From the NCBI RefSeq assembly GCF_003288805.1, contig NZ_NHYK01000014.1:1-45445 (forward strand): a stretch of DNA of 45,445 nucleotides, written 5' to 3'. The stretch is from Helicobacter sp. 10-6591 (GTDB taxonomy: Bacteria; Campylobacterota; Campylobacteria; Campylobacterales; Helicobacteraceae). The translations under genes and the position numbers were made by a program. Positions 27,000 through 35,902 of this stretch are shown piece after piece (the stretch's first letter is position 1; every line of letters begins with the position of its first letter). Under the pieces are notes generated by a model. The model searched no databases and was not told the origin of the DNA. It was given only the letters and a program-made list of their open reading frames with translations.

Positions 27000-27805
27000 A
27001 AGTCTTTTTGTTTAATGATCACAAAAAACACCGAAACAAGTGAAATAATTATCGATAAAAAAAGCAATACCAGCGAATCACCCCAGACTTTAATAATATT
27101 GAGATTGACTTCAAGGGTCTGTGCGATACTGCTTGCCAACTGGCTGTCTTTAAAATACACAAGTACCACTGTTCCTATAATGGTAGCAATCAGAGAATCA
27201 ATAATTGCAAGCTTGAAAAGTATGCTATTCCTCATCCAAGATGGCGCACCCAAAAAGCTCATAATCTGCATGCGCTCGATATGCTCAAACTTCCACACTT
27301 CAATTTGCTTCACCATCAAAAGACAACTTAAAACTGCGCTTAAGACAGAAAATATCACCACAGAACCTTTGATGATAAGCAAAAGCTTATAGACCTGTGA
27401 ATGCGCCTTTGCAAAAGATTCTACTTTTGTCACTCCATTTATTTTGAGCAAAGCCGCATTGATCTTATCCAAACGCTTCTGGTTAGGAAAATCTAAAAGC
27501 TTCAAGCTATAAAAATATGGCAGCTCTTTTTGTAAAGAATCCAAAGCACTCTTGCTTATATCTTTTTTGAGGTCATTTGTCAGTCTGTCTGTAGGTATTA
27601 CTCTTAGCTCGCTTGCTTCTGGGATAAAGCTTTGCACCTTTGGCAAGCTAAGCTCCTCTTTAGAAGCAATAACTATGGAATAGTTTTCTGTAAGTTTTTG
27701 TTCGTGTATAGAAATCGCACGATTGACAAGCAAAATACTCTCCAGTCCAAAAAGCAATGCGAGCAAAGGAATGATTAAAGCCAAATGTCTTTTAAGAGAA
27801 TTCAT
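26996..27805 (-). CDS. ftsX: cell-division protein FtsX
   Basis: FtsX is the membrane subunit of the FtsEX complex, which transmits ATP hydrolysis to periplasmic hydrolase activators during division. The 269-residue protein has four hydrophobic segments, one at the N-terminus (about 8-28) and three in the second half, with a periplasmic loop of about 120 residues between the first and second. It is embedded between ftsE (14-base overlap) and envC (4-base overlap), which fixes the assignment. Confidence 0.92.
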   Translation of the reverse strand: MNSLKRHLALIIPLLALLFGLESILLVNRAISIHEQKLTENYSIVIASKEELSLPKVQSFIPEASELRVIPTDRLTNDLKKDISKSALDSLQKELPYFYSLKLLDFPNQKRLDKINAALLKINGVTKVESFAKAHSQVYKLLLIIKGSVVIFSVLSAVLSCLLMVKQIEVWKFEHIERMQIMSFLGAPSWMRNSILFKLAIIDSLIATIIGTVVLVYFKDSQLASSIAQTLEVNLNIIKVWGDSLVLLFLSIIISLVSVFFVIIKQKDL

Positions 27806-28463
27806 ATACTACCCCTTCTTCGATATGTAAGCGTCTGTAATTAATACTTAATCGCTCTGGCAAGCGATGCGTCACCACAACAACTGTGATTCCTAACTGC
27901 TCATTTACGCCCTTTAATAACCCCCAGATAAGTTCGCTTGAATAGTCATCAAGATTCCCTGTTGGCTCATCGGCTAAAATGATTGCAGGATTATGTGCTA
28001 GAGCCCTTGCCATTGCTACTCTTTGTTGCTCACCACCACTGAGTTCTAAGGGGAATTTACTTGCTTTATGCGAGAGTTTGATATGGACTAAAAGCCGCTC
28101 AACTTGTGATTTACAAATCTCTTTTTTATAGCCATTGATTACCATTGGAAGCATGACATTTTTTTCTATATTCCATTCTTTGACAAGCTTGTAATCCTGA
28201 AAAACAATGCCTATATTTTGACGTAGGTAATGAATCTTTGCTTTTGAGGCTCTAAGCATATTCACCCCATAGACTTCTAATCCCCCACTTCTAATGGGCA
28301 AATACCCATAAAGCGAGCTTAAGATAGTACTTTTACCACTTCCACTTGCACCTGTAATAAACACAAATTCTCTTGCATTAATGCTAAAACTTGCGTCTTT
28401 AATGATATTTTCATCATTTTTGTAACCCAGATTAAGATTTTTTGCTTCTATGATTGTGCTCAA
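27792..28463 (-). CDS. ftsE: cell-division ATP-binding protein FtsE
   Basis: FtsE is the cytoplasmic ABC ATPase of FtsEX. The 223-residue protein has Walker A GASGSGKS at residues 38-45, signature [15 protein letters not shown], Walker B IILADEP, and the switch histidine in VVTHR. The ATG overlaps the trmB stop codon by 4 bases, and the end overlaps ftsX. Confidence 0.95.
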   Translation of the reverse strand: MSTIIEAKNLNLGYKNDENIIKDASFSINAREFVFITGASGSGKSTILSSLYGYLPIRSGGLEVYGVNMLRASKAKIHYLRQNIGIVFQDYKLVKEWNIEKNVMLPMVINGYKKEICKSQVERLLVHIKLSHKASKFPLELSGGEQQRVAMARALAHNPAIILADEPTGNLDDYSSELIWGLLKGVNEQLGITVVVVTHRLPERLSINYRRLHIEEGVVYEFS

Positions 28464-29716
28464 AATATATCCTTACCTTTAAGATACCTACAAAGAAGTT
28501 CATGCATACGCAAAGTAGATTGGATGACAAGCATTTCACCAATATAACGCAAGCTGTGTCTATAAGCGAGGATAAAAGTATTTTGTGCTTGATAAAAATC
28601 CCCAAAACATAGCGACAACAAAAAGCAATCCCTATCTTCATATATTCCGTTTATATGCAAAAAGTAATCCTTTTTGATGATTTTTGGCAAATTTTGTGGA
28701 TTTTTTGTGAGATTTTTTAATCTTTGCCAAGCAATTTGTAAATCTTTATCACAAAAGTAAAATTCTAATTTCTGAGTTTTGAAGTCCAGCTCAACGCACG
28801 TATCCTTGCTGGTATTAGCAAACAAATACATATCATAAATATCTTTGTGCTGCTTGAGCCAACGCGCTTCGTATTTGCTAACAGTATGAATACCCATATT
28901 TTTACGCACCATACATTCAGTCTGCTTGAGATTCCAAGTAAGCTTTAAAACATCATCAAAATATTCTCTATCATCAGTACGTAAATGCAAAAAACTGCTT
29001 TTTGGAATCTGTAGTGACGAAATCTTGTATGTGGTCTTTTGGAGCTTGCATAAAGCTTGGGACAAAAAGTCTTGTTGAAAAATACGGCGATGTGGTTTTT
29101 TATTCCAAGGGATTGGAAAATGTATATAAATGGCCTTAAGAGAATGATTTGGGATAATCTCTATGATTGTCCTAGCATCAAATTTACATACAAAGAGGTT
29201 TTTCAAATTAAGCAGTTTGATATGGCGCAAGGCTTGACTAATGGCTGGGTTATACACTTCAATTCCTAAGAATTGCTCTTGTGGGTTGGATTTGGCTAGT
29301 TCTAATAAATGCCTGGCACTGCCAAACCCGATTTCAAGACTGAGGTTTCCTTTTGGCGTTTGTAGAAATTCTTGTAGCTGCAATGGACTTAGCAAAAACC
29401 CACTTACTAGATTCTCACTAGAAGAAGCTTTAGCAGAGAGATTATGGGACACAACACAATCTGTCTCCTGCATAAGAATCCTAAGTGCATCTTTTGCTAT
29501 AGCCATAGGAGAAGGCATGCTGCTTTTCAAACACTTGTATAAAACCTTATTTTTTCTGGAATCTTCCACAATAAAAAACTCTTGCTTTTTATAACGCACA
29601 AGAATAAGGCCTGTGTTGTTAAAGGACTTTTTCGCTCTTAAGACAAATTCAAAATCTCCATTTATAAGAGGGATACTCTCTGATTTGATTGGGGTTTGGG
29701 AATAAAAATGTGGCAC
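28460..29716 (-). CDS. trmB: tRNA (guanine-N7-)-methyltransferase
   Basis: TrmB makes m7G46 in tRNA using S-adenosylmethionine. The protein is 418 residues, about twice the usual 210-240, because of N- and C-terminal extensions characteristic of Helicobacter and Campylobacter. The catalytic core, about residues 125-260, shows LEIGFGSARHLLELA (SAM motif I), FLGIEVYNPAI, and IYIHFPIPWNKKPHRRIF (the PDPW-like motif, here PIPW, plus KxRH-like basic residues). It is in the operon between the FN3 lipoprotein gene (1-base gap) and ftsE. Confidence 0.92.
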   Translation of the reverse strand: MPHFYSQTPIKSESIPLINGDFEFVLRAKKSFNNTGLILVRYKKQEFFIVEDSRKNKVLYKCLKSSMPSPMAIAKDALRILMQETDCVVSHNLSAKASSSENLVSGFLLSPLQLQEFLQTPKGNLSLEIGFGSARHLLELAKSNPQEQFLGIEVYNPAISQALRHIKLLNLKNLFVCKFDARTIIEIIPNHSLKAIYIHFPIPWNKKPHRRIFQQDFLSQALCKLQKTTYKISSLQIPKSSFLHLRTDDREYFDDVLKLTWNLKQTECMVRKNMGIHTVSKYEARWLKQHKDIYDMYLFANTSKDTCVELDFKTQKLEFYFCDKDLQIAWQRLKNLTKNPQNLPKIIKKDYFLHINGIYEDRDCFLLSLCFGDFYQAQNTFILAYRHSLRYIGEMLVIQSTLRMHELLCRYLKGKDIF

Positions 29717-29717
29717 A

Positions 29718-31028
29718 TCAATCTCTTTTGAGCGTTACTGCAGCACTCTGTAAAGATTCTATACCAAATTCATCTATGCTAGCTACGCTGTATACATAGC
29801 TCACACCTCTTTTGGTTTCTTTGTCGATGAAAATTTGTGATTTTATGTTGTTGTAGCGGTTAGAGCGATTGGTTTGTAATTCCTTGCGATATATAGCGTA
29901 TTTCTTAGTGCGTCCATCGCTAGGAATACTCCACTCTATAATCAGCTGATTACCTTGTACTCTGTGCGCTGTGATCTTAGGAGACTCTGGACGGGAAAGA
30001 GTAGAACCAATAAGTGGATTTTTGAGCATTTGGCCATCTATACCAAAAGAATCAACTGCCACAATCTGATAACGCAAAGTTTTTCCATGCTCTGTGAGCG
30101 TGTGAGTAAAGCTTGTATCTGTGGTAGTAGCAAGCAACTTGTAGCGCCCATCATTTTCTGAATCAACAGATATTTTGTAATGTTTTGCCTTAGGATTTTG
30201 CTCCCAATTTAGCTCAATTTTTAAGGGCAATCCATTTGAAGCAGACGCATTTTCTATACTGTCTAAAATCTCGATTGTCCTTGCATTTATTTCAGCTGAA
30301 GGCTCGCTGATATTGCCCAAAAAATCTTTTGCAAATACACGATAAGTGTAGTTTGTCGCATCCTCAAGACCAACATCAAAAAACTCAATATGCAATCTGT
30401 CTTTAAGCTCACCGATAACAACAAACTTACCATCTTTATTCTGACGCTCGATAATATAAGAGCGCACACTCGGGTTAGAGTGTGGTGTAATGACGAGCTT
30501 TAGTGTCCTTGGTTTCGTGTTTGAAACAAACACTTCCTCAACCGCATCAATAAAAGAAGTTTGCACTCTAAAGGCTTTACTTTTTTTGCTAATAGTCTTT
30601 TTCTCGCCAAGTGTGGCAAACATATAATAATAAGTACTTTTGGGTTTGAGATTAGAATCATAAAAATGTGTAATCAAGGGATTTGTAAGCTTTGCAATTT
30701 GTGTGAATGCATTCAGTGGTAAAGAGTTTTTGCTTACTGTTGCTTTTTTAAGAGAATCTTCATCTGCACGATAGATTACATAGCCTTGAATATCTGCTGT
30801 TTGTAAAACATTATTTTCATCAACCTTTGGCATATCCCACTCAAAAGCTACCGAACTTACATCGCTAAGAATCTTCACATCCGATAATCTTGGAAGATTC
30901 TCGTTCTCGATAAATTTTTCCCCAAACTTTTCATTAAATTTGTGTAAAAATCCAGCACAGCCACTACAAACAAAAAAACCACTACAAATAAAAACGCTCC
31001 AAAATGTATTCAGTATCCAATACCTCAT
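29718..31028 (-). CDS. fibronectin type III-repeat lipoprotein
   Basis: The 436-residue protein starts at ATG 31028 with AAGGA eight bases upstream. A TTG at 31046 with its own GGAGGA is an alternative. The signal ends in a lipobox, FVCSGC, so it is probably lipidated on the cysteine of CAG. The mature part consists of four or so fibronectin type III-like modules, each with an aromatic core such as YRVFAKDFLGNIS, YQIVAVDSFGIDG and YVYSVASIDEFGI. The substrate or binding partner is unknown. It overlaps the 3' end of rluD. From memory, the orthologue in H. pylori lies in the same operon. Its position upstream of ftsEX-envC suggests a cell-envelope role. Confidence 0.8.
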   Translation of the reverse strand: MRYWILNTFWSVFICSGFFVCSGCAGFLHKFNEKFGEKFIENENLPRLSDVKILSDVSSVAFEWDMPKVDENNVLQTADIQGYVIYRADEDSLKKATVSKNSLPLNAFTQIAKLTNPLITHFYDSNLKPKSTYYYMFATLGEKKTISKKSKAFRVQTSFIDAVEEVFVSNTKPRTLKLVITPHSNPSVRSYIIERQNKDGKFVVIGELKDRLHIEFFDVGLEDATNYTYRVFAKDFLGNISEPSAEINARTIEILDSIENASASNGLPLKIELNWEQNPKAKHYKISVDSENDGRYKLLATTTDTSFTHTLTEHGKTLRYQIVAVDSFGIDGQMLKNPLIGSTLSRPESPKITAHRVQGNQLIIEWSIPSDGRTKKYAIYRKELQTNRSNRYNNIKSQIFIDKETKRGVSYVYSVASIDEFGIESLQSAAVTLKRD

Positions 31029-32088
31029 GCAAACTATCCTTGTCAAAAAACTCCTCCAAGAAATCTAGCATATCGGCAAAAAGCGGTGCTTTAAAAATAC
31101 TAGGTGCTAAATCATTTTGTAAGAAAGTGGCTTGTTGCAAATATTTTGGGTGATACAGATACATGATATATGCGTGCAATAAGATTCTGCCACCATAGCC
31201 GTGATTACACATGCTACCATAGAGAGTGTCACCTAGTATATGGCGATTGATGCTCTCTAGATGTACTCTAATTTGGTGTGTCCTGCCTGTAAAAAGCTTG
31301 ACTGCAATCAGCTCTAATTTTGCATCTTTAGAATCCAAGAGCTTTACAAATGCGCTTTTGGAATAACGCCATGGAATCTGTCTAGGATGTTTTTCTAGGC
31401 TTTGTGTTGCTTGCGCTTGGTTGGTTTGTAAAAAATGGGATTGGCAATCAGCAAGTTTTGTCATCTTAAGACGATTCTTAGGACTGCGCCCCATATAGCA
31501 CTCTATGAGGGTATCGCTTTTTAGTGGCGGTGTGATAACTGCAAGATAATATCTGCCCATTTGGCGAGTTTTGAGCTGGTCGCTGAGAATCGTATGAGCA
31601 TGTTGGCTTCTAGCAACTGCGAGTATTCCACTTGTGAATTTGTCTAACCTATGAACGATTCCATAGCGCATATTTGCACTGAGTGAATCTAGTGGTTGCT
31701 GGGTGCATTTGAGCCAATCAAGTAGAGTTGCTTCTTTGACACTTGGTGCATTGTGGATTACAAGATTTGGTGGTTTATTGAGTAGCAGAATCTCATCATC
31801 TTGGTGAAGGATCTTTATCTCGCCTAATTCTCTCTTGCTGGCTTGTAATTCCTCTAAACTCAGAGAATCCATACATTTCTCTGTTATTTCGCCTGATTTC
31901 TCCTTAATCTCTATACAATCACCCATGCCAACATTCACACTCGCTTTAGAACATATTTTTTCATTGAGCAATAATGCTTGGCTTTTGATAAGCTCTACTG
32001 CCTTTGATCGAGATACCCCCAAAGATTGACTTACAAACACATCCAAACGCATTTTAGGGTGGTCTTCTGTTATAATGATTTTCTTCAA
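30982..32088 (-). CDS. rluD: 23S rRNA pseudouridine synthase, RluD/RluC type
   Basis: This is an isomerase that converts uridines in 23S rRNA to pseudouridine. The 368-residue protein has an N-terminal S4 RNA-binding domain (about residues 12-70, MRLDVFVSQSLGVSRSKAVELIKS as the pattern) and the catalytic domain with HRLDKFTSGILAVAR, in which the aspartate is the nucleophile. A GRTHQIRVH motif follows. The start is TTG at 32088, with AGGAA 11 bases upstream. The next in-frame ATG (residue 13) begins just at the S4 domain and is a possible alternative. Confidence 0.9.
   Translation of the reverse strand: MKKIIITEDHPKMRLDVFVSQSLGVSRSKAVELIKSQALLLNEKICSKASVNVGMGDCIEIKEKSGEITEKCMDSLSLEELQASKRELGEIKILHQDDEILLLNKPPNLVIHNAPSVKEATLLDWLKCTQQPLDSLSANMRYGIVHRLDKFTSGILAVARSQHAHTILSDQLKTRQMGRYYLAVITPPLKSDTLIECYMGRSPKNRLKMTKLADCQSHFLQTNQAQATQSLEKHPRQIPWRYSKSAFVKLLDSKDAKLELIAVKLFTGRTHQIRVHLESINRHILGDTLYGSMCNHGYGGRILLHAYIMYLYHPKYLQQATFLQNDLAPSIFKAPLFADMLDFLEEFFDKDSLHEVLDTEYILERFYL
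32068..32076 (+). promoter_or_regulatory. extended -10 promoter for rodA
   Basis: TGTTATAAT is a TGn-extended perfect -10 box. It lies about 70 bases before the rodA ATG and inside the first codons of the divergent rluD gene. Confidence 0.55.
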
Positions 32089-32144
32089 TGTATCACAAAT
32101 TCCTAGAGTCGTGGTTTAGTTAAGGTGGTTGAGGTCTTGGCGCA

Positions 32145-33281
32145 ATGAAAATTCTAGCACACTTCGATTTTATTGTTGTTTTGCTTATAGTGCCGCTTGT
32201 TTTGATTTCACTTTTCTTGGTCAATGAGCTTGATAGCGCTCTTTTTATCAAACAACTTAAATATATCTTTCTTAGCCTTTGTGTGGCAGTAGCATTGTTT
32301 TTTATTCCTTATCGTCGATTGAACTATTCGATTATTTTTCTTTATATTGGGTTGCTTTTGTTGGTATTAGCAGTCAAGTTTATAGGAGTGGAGAAAAATA
32401 ATGCCAAGCGATGGATTGAGATTCCTTTCACAAGTTTCTCTATCCAGCCTAGCGAGATAATGAAAATAGCGCTTATGCTATTTTTGGCTTCATATATCAG
32501 TAAAAAACCACCACCTGAATGTGGCTATGGCTGGAAGGATTTTGGCATTATCTCTTCTTTCATTATATTGCCGTTTTTTTTTATTCTTTTGGAGCCGGAT
32601 TTAGGCACTGCTCTTCTTATTTTGCTTGCCGGCTTTGGCGTGCTCTTTTTGGTAGGCGTGAATAAAAAGATTTGGATAACGCTAAGTATCATCGGACTTT
32701 TATTAGCACCTACAACATACTCTATTGTCTTTAGCAGTGGTCTGCTCAAAAAGTATCACGAAAGACGAATAAATGACTTTATCAGTGGCAATTACCCTTA
32801 TCAAGTCCAACAAGCACTTATTGCTATTGGTTCAGGTGGCGCATATGGTAAAAACAAAGATATGGCAACCCAATCTCAACTCAATTTTTTACCTTATGCA
32901 AGCACAGATTTTATATTTGCATATTTTGTGGAGCGTTTTGGATTATTTGGAGCATTGGGGCTTCTGGGGCTTTATTTCTTGCTAATACTCTACCTCTTGA
33001 GTATTTGTATAAGCTCAACGCAAGACTTATTTTTACGTGTAGTCAGTGGGTATATCGCAATGCTATTTTTCCTCTATGCTGGCGTGAATATTTGTATGGT
33101 ATTAGGATTTGCCCCTGTTGTAGGTGTGCCATTAGTGCTTGTAAGCTATGGTGGAACAAGTTTTATTACTTTCATAGCACTTCTTACCATTCTAGAATCC
33201 ATTCTTGCCTTTAGGTTTGTTTTCGAGTATAATGCCCACCCCACGACTAAATGGAAGCTTTTTAGGTGGCCATTTAGATAG
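32145..33281 (+). CDS. rodA: rod-shape peptidoglycan glycosyltransferase RodA
   Basis: RodA is a SEDS-family peptidoglycan polymerase of the elongasome. The 378-residue protein has about 10 membrane helices and the conserved segments FSIQPSEIMKIALMLFLA, LLEPDLGTALLIL (SEDS catalytic region), ERFGLFGALG and GVPLVLVSYGGTSFI. The ATG is at 32145, and the preceding intergenic region of 56 bases is shared with divergent rluD. A CAU tRNA gene follows after 19 bases. Confidence 0.95.
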   Translation: MKILAHFDFIVVLLIVPLVLISLFLVNELDSALFIKQLKYIFLSLCVAVALFFIPYRRLNYSIIFLYIGLLLLVLAVKFIGVEKNNAKRWIEIPFTSFSIQPSEIMKIALMLFLASYISKKPPPECGYGWKDFGIISSFIILPFFFILLEPDLGTALLILLAGFGVLFLVGVNKKIWITLSIIGLLLAPTTYSIVFSSGLLKKYHERRINDFISGNYPYQVQQALIAIGSGGAYGKNKDMATQSQLNFLPYASTDFIFAYFVERFGLFGALGLLGLYFLLILYLLSICISSTQDLFLRVVSGYIAMLFFLYAGVNICMVLGFAPVVGVPLVLVSYGGTSFITFIALLTILESILAFRFVFEYNAHPTTKWKLFRWPFR

Positions 33282-33300
33282 GGTGTGAAATGTATGACAA

Positions 33301-33377
33301 GGGCCTTTAGCTCAGTTGGTTAGAGCGCTCGGCTCATAACCGATCGGTCGCAGGTTCGAGTCCTGCAAGGCCCACCA
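33301..33377 (+). tRNA. tRNA with CAU anticodon (Met or Ile2)
   Basis: This is a 77-base cloverleaf with the acceptor pair GGGCCTT / AAGGCCC, the D-arm GCTC...GAGC, the anticodon loop CTCATAA (anticodon CAU) and the T-arm GCAGG-TTCGAGT-CCTGC. CCA is encoded. The first acceptor pair is G-C, so this is not the initiator. Elongator Met and lysidine-modified Ile2 cannot be told apart with certainty by eye. Confidence 0.93.
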
Positions 33378-33465
33378 TATTTCATGCCCTCATATTTTTT
33401 AATCAATTATTTCTCTAAATGATTCCCAACTTAAACCATTACAAAATAAAGAAAGAAAGGTTTTT

Positions 33466-34981
33466 ATGCATTCCAAGATAGTATCTAATACCCCCCCCCC
33501 TCACTGTAAACACTCAGATTTTTGCTGTTGGTGTTTTTCTTAGTCTGTATCTCTTCTTATTTCTTCTTAATTCTTTATTTCCGACACAAAGTGATGATTT
33601 AACCGCTGATTTTGGTGGTCTTACAGGCGGTATCTCCTCTTATATGAATTGGAATGGACGCATAGGTGAGATAGCTCGTGTGTGGTTTGGAGGCTATCTT
33701 GCACATATGCAGATTTTTAATTTTATAAATGCTGGAATTGGCGTAGGTGTAATATATATGTTTTTTGTATTGATGTTTGGGCGATTACCCAAAGCAGGAT
33801 TAAGCGACAGTATTATCATATTTTGCATACTTTTATTACTTATGATTTATAGTGCTTTTGGTTCAATTTTTTACTGGGCAGCAGGGAGCTTTAACTACTT
33901 GTGGGCATATTTTGTCATATTCCTTTATCTTATTCCCTACAGAATCTTTTGGCACAACACCCTGCAAAACCAACCAATCTCAAACAAATCTATAGAATCC
34001 ATAAAAGCTTTAAGTATGTTCTTTTTAGGTGTAATAGCGGGTTGGAGCAGCGAATTAAATATTATTACTCTATTTGTATTCTTAGCCAGTATTCTTGTAG
34101 CCTGGCGTAAAAATATCAAACTCCCACTCTGGTATTTTACTGGAGGATTTGGTTTTTTTGCTGGTTGGCTTATCTTATATTTTAGTCCTGGCACTGCCAA
34201 ACGTGCTGAATTGGTTAAATCTTTTGGTTTGTATTTCTCACTGAGAGATCTTTGGAGTATGAGTTTAGAAGAAAAAATAGCACGTATAGAATATATTTTT
34301 TTCATATTTCCACGCAGAAATATAATGTATCTTGGCGTGACTCTTATGCTTGCAAGTGCTATATATACTTCCCAGAAATTTACACACTTAAAAGCTTTGG
34401 TTGTTTGGATTCTAAGTAGCGTATTCATTGTAATGTGTTGTATATTTATACATAAGTTTTTTATGCTTATTTTTGGTGTTATTTACTGTGCCTTGCTTTG
34501 GTGGGATTGCAAAAGATCAGAATTTAAGACTGAAGCAAAACTATTCCAAGCCTTGATATATGCATTTATGATATACATAGTCTATATTCTAGCTACTATC
34601 CAAGTAGAAGTTCCACATCGAGCGCAGTTGCAATACACGCTTATAAATATTGTCATTACCACAGCATTTCTGGTGTATTTCCAGACAAAATTTGTATTAC
34701 TATATAAATTCATCGGATCTGGTATTGTATTAGCTACACTCATTTATGGATTTCATGTGGCATATGAGTGTTTTATTATGAATAACAAGTGGCAGCAAAT
34801 GCTAGGTTTTATAGAAGGACAAAAAGCCTTGGGTAACCAAGATATAGTCTTGGATTATAAATACTTCAAGTCTGGCTATAGAAACTACGGAGATTGGGGG
34901 AATCCAGGAGATGATCCAAATAAATGGCCCAATAATGAATACGCAAGATATTTTGGATTACGTACCTTGAAAGTACAATAA
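33466..34981 (+). CDS. phase-variable polytopic membrane protein (GT-C/DUF6056-like), OFF in this sequence
   Basis: ATG at 33466, with AAAGG 5 bases upstream, runs eight codons into a C10 tract at 33491-33500. With ten C the frame meets a stop codon shortly after. With nine (or twelve) C it joins the long open frame that continues to 34981, giving about 504 residues. The downstream frame has no ATG until 33644, yet continues upstream to the tract with a first membrane helix. The product would have roughly 11 hydrophobic segments and an Asp-Asp pair just after the first helix (residues 43-44), as in GT-C glycosyltransferases and DUF6056 proteins. A role in surface glycan modification is inferred. 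Base composition is typical of the host. Confidence 0.75.
33491..33500. repeat. C10 contingency tract
   Basis: Ten consecutive C bases lie near the 5' end of the membrane protein gene. Slipped-strand changes of one base would alter translation. Nine or twelve C keep the gene open; ten or eleven C close it. Confidence 0.9.
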
Positions 34982-35085
34982 ATACAAAGTGTAATCCACT
35001 CACACACGCAAAAAACATCCTAAAACTGATCTAAATATTCTCATGGGTGGTATTTGTGATGGTGCTATAAACCGAAGTAAAGAAT

Positions 35086-35116
35086 CGAACTTAGAGATTA
35101 AGATCTCTAAAGTTCG
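35086..35116 (-). terminator. hairpin downstream of yceI
   Basis: An inverted repeat, CGAACTTAGAGAT / ATCTCTAAAGTTCG (one bulged base), lies 13 bases past the yceI stop on the minus strand. The T-run after it is poor, so it may work as a terminator for yceI or as a bidirectional one with the phase-variable gene. Confidence 0.5.
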
Positions 35117-35128
35117 AGCAAGAGAGTG

Positions 35129-35689
35129 TTAGTGAGCGATATGTGCTTCAAAACCTATTTTTACTTGTGACCAAGTGAGGTTTTCGTGCAAGTCAGCGAC
35201 TGCTTTTTGGAGATTCTCTCTTGCAGCATCAAGCTTGAATTCACTCAAGTCAAGTGTTCCCCAAGCCTTGAATGTATGACCCTCAATAGTATATTTCATT
35301 GGAACTTTTTGGGTTTTACCATTCATCTTAACGACTGCTAGGATAGTCCCGACATTCTCACCTTCTACGACATTTTTTAGTGTGACTTTTATTTCTTTTT
35401 TGTCCTTATCAAACTTGCTAAAGAAATACTCGCGTATATTACTTGTTTTAAGCTCATCGTCACCTATCGTTGCACTCATAGGATCAATCGTTGCCGTAGC
35501 ATTTTCTAAAGCTTGAGTTAATGTGTTTTTGTTTTTGCCAAACTTAAACTTGACATCCGAGAAACTTCCATTCACTTCAACTTTTTTTGGAGTTTTATAT
35601 CCACCCCAAAACACTTTCACACTCTCAGTATTTATACTAGTTGCAGAAAGAAAACTTACACCTAGAACCATTGCTAGAAAAAATTTCAT
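35129..35689 (-). CDS. YceI-family periplasmic protein
   Basis: YceI proteins are lipocalin-like barrels that bind isoprenoid-type molecules. The 186-residue protein has a signal peptide (cleavage after about residue 17, SATS) and the family pattern: VNGSFSDVKFKF, a central helix/strand segment with TSNIREYFFSKFD, and a C-terminal TWSQVKIGFEAHIAH. A TATAAT lies about 47 bases upstream on the minus strand. It stands alone, with a hairpin after the stop codon. The ligand is unknown. Confidence 0.88.
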   Translation of the reverse strand: MKFFLAMVLGVSFLSATSINTESVKVFWGGYKTPKKVEVNGSFSDVKFKFGKNKNTLTQALENATATIDPMSATIGDDELKTSNIREYFFSKFDKDKKEIKVTLKNVVEGENVGTILAVVKMNGKTQKVPMKYTIEGHTFKAWGTLDLSEFKLDAARENLQKAVADLHENLTWSQVKIGFEAHIAH

Positions 35690-35735
35690 GCCAAACCCTT
35701 TATGTTATAGATTCATACGCGAGGTATGTGCCAGC

Positions 35736-35741
35736 ATTATA
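35736..35741 (-). promoter_or_regulatory. -10 box of yceI
   Basis: A perfect TATAAT on the minus strand lies about 47 bases from the ATG. There is no clear -35 element. Between this box and the dehydrogenase gene (35742-35902) no gene is visible. Confidence 0.5.
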
Positions 35742-35861
35742 AAAATTAAAATTAAACACCGTGTGATAGTAACCCGAAGATACTTAAAAACAGGAGGTTA
35801 TTTTGCAAAATTGAAGTCAAAGAGGAGAGGGAGCTTAACAATATTGTCAAGTGAGTTTTTA

Positions 35862-35867
35862 TACAAT
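35862..35867 (+). promoter_or_regulatory. -10-like box of the dehydrogenase gene
   Basis: TACAAT lies 35 bases before the ATG at 35903 and follows a T-rich stretch. The element is weak, but no better one is in the gap. Confidence 0.35.
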
Positions 35868-35902
35868 CGTGGTATTTTATGTGTTTTTTTAGGGAGTTTA
35901 TT

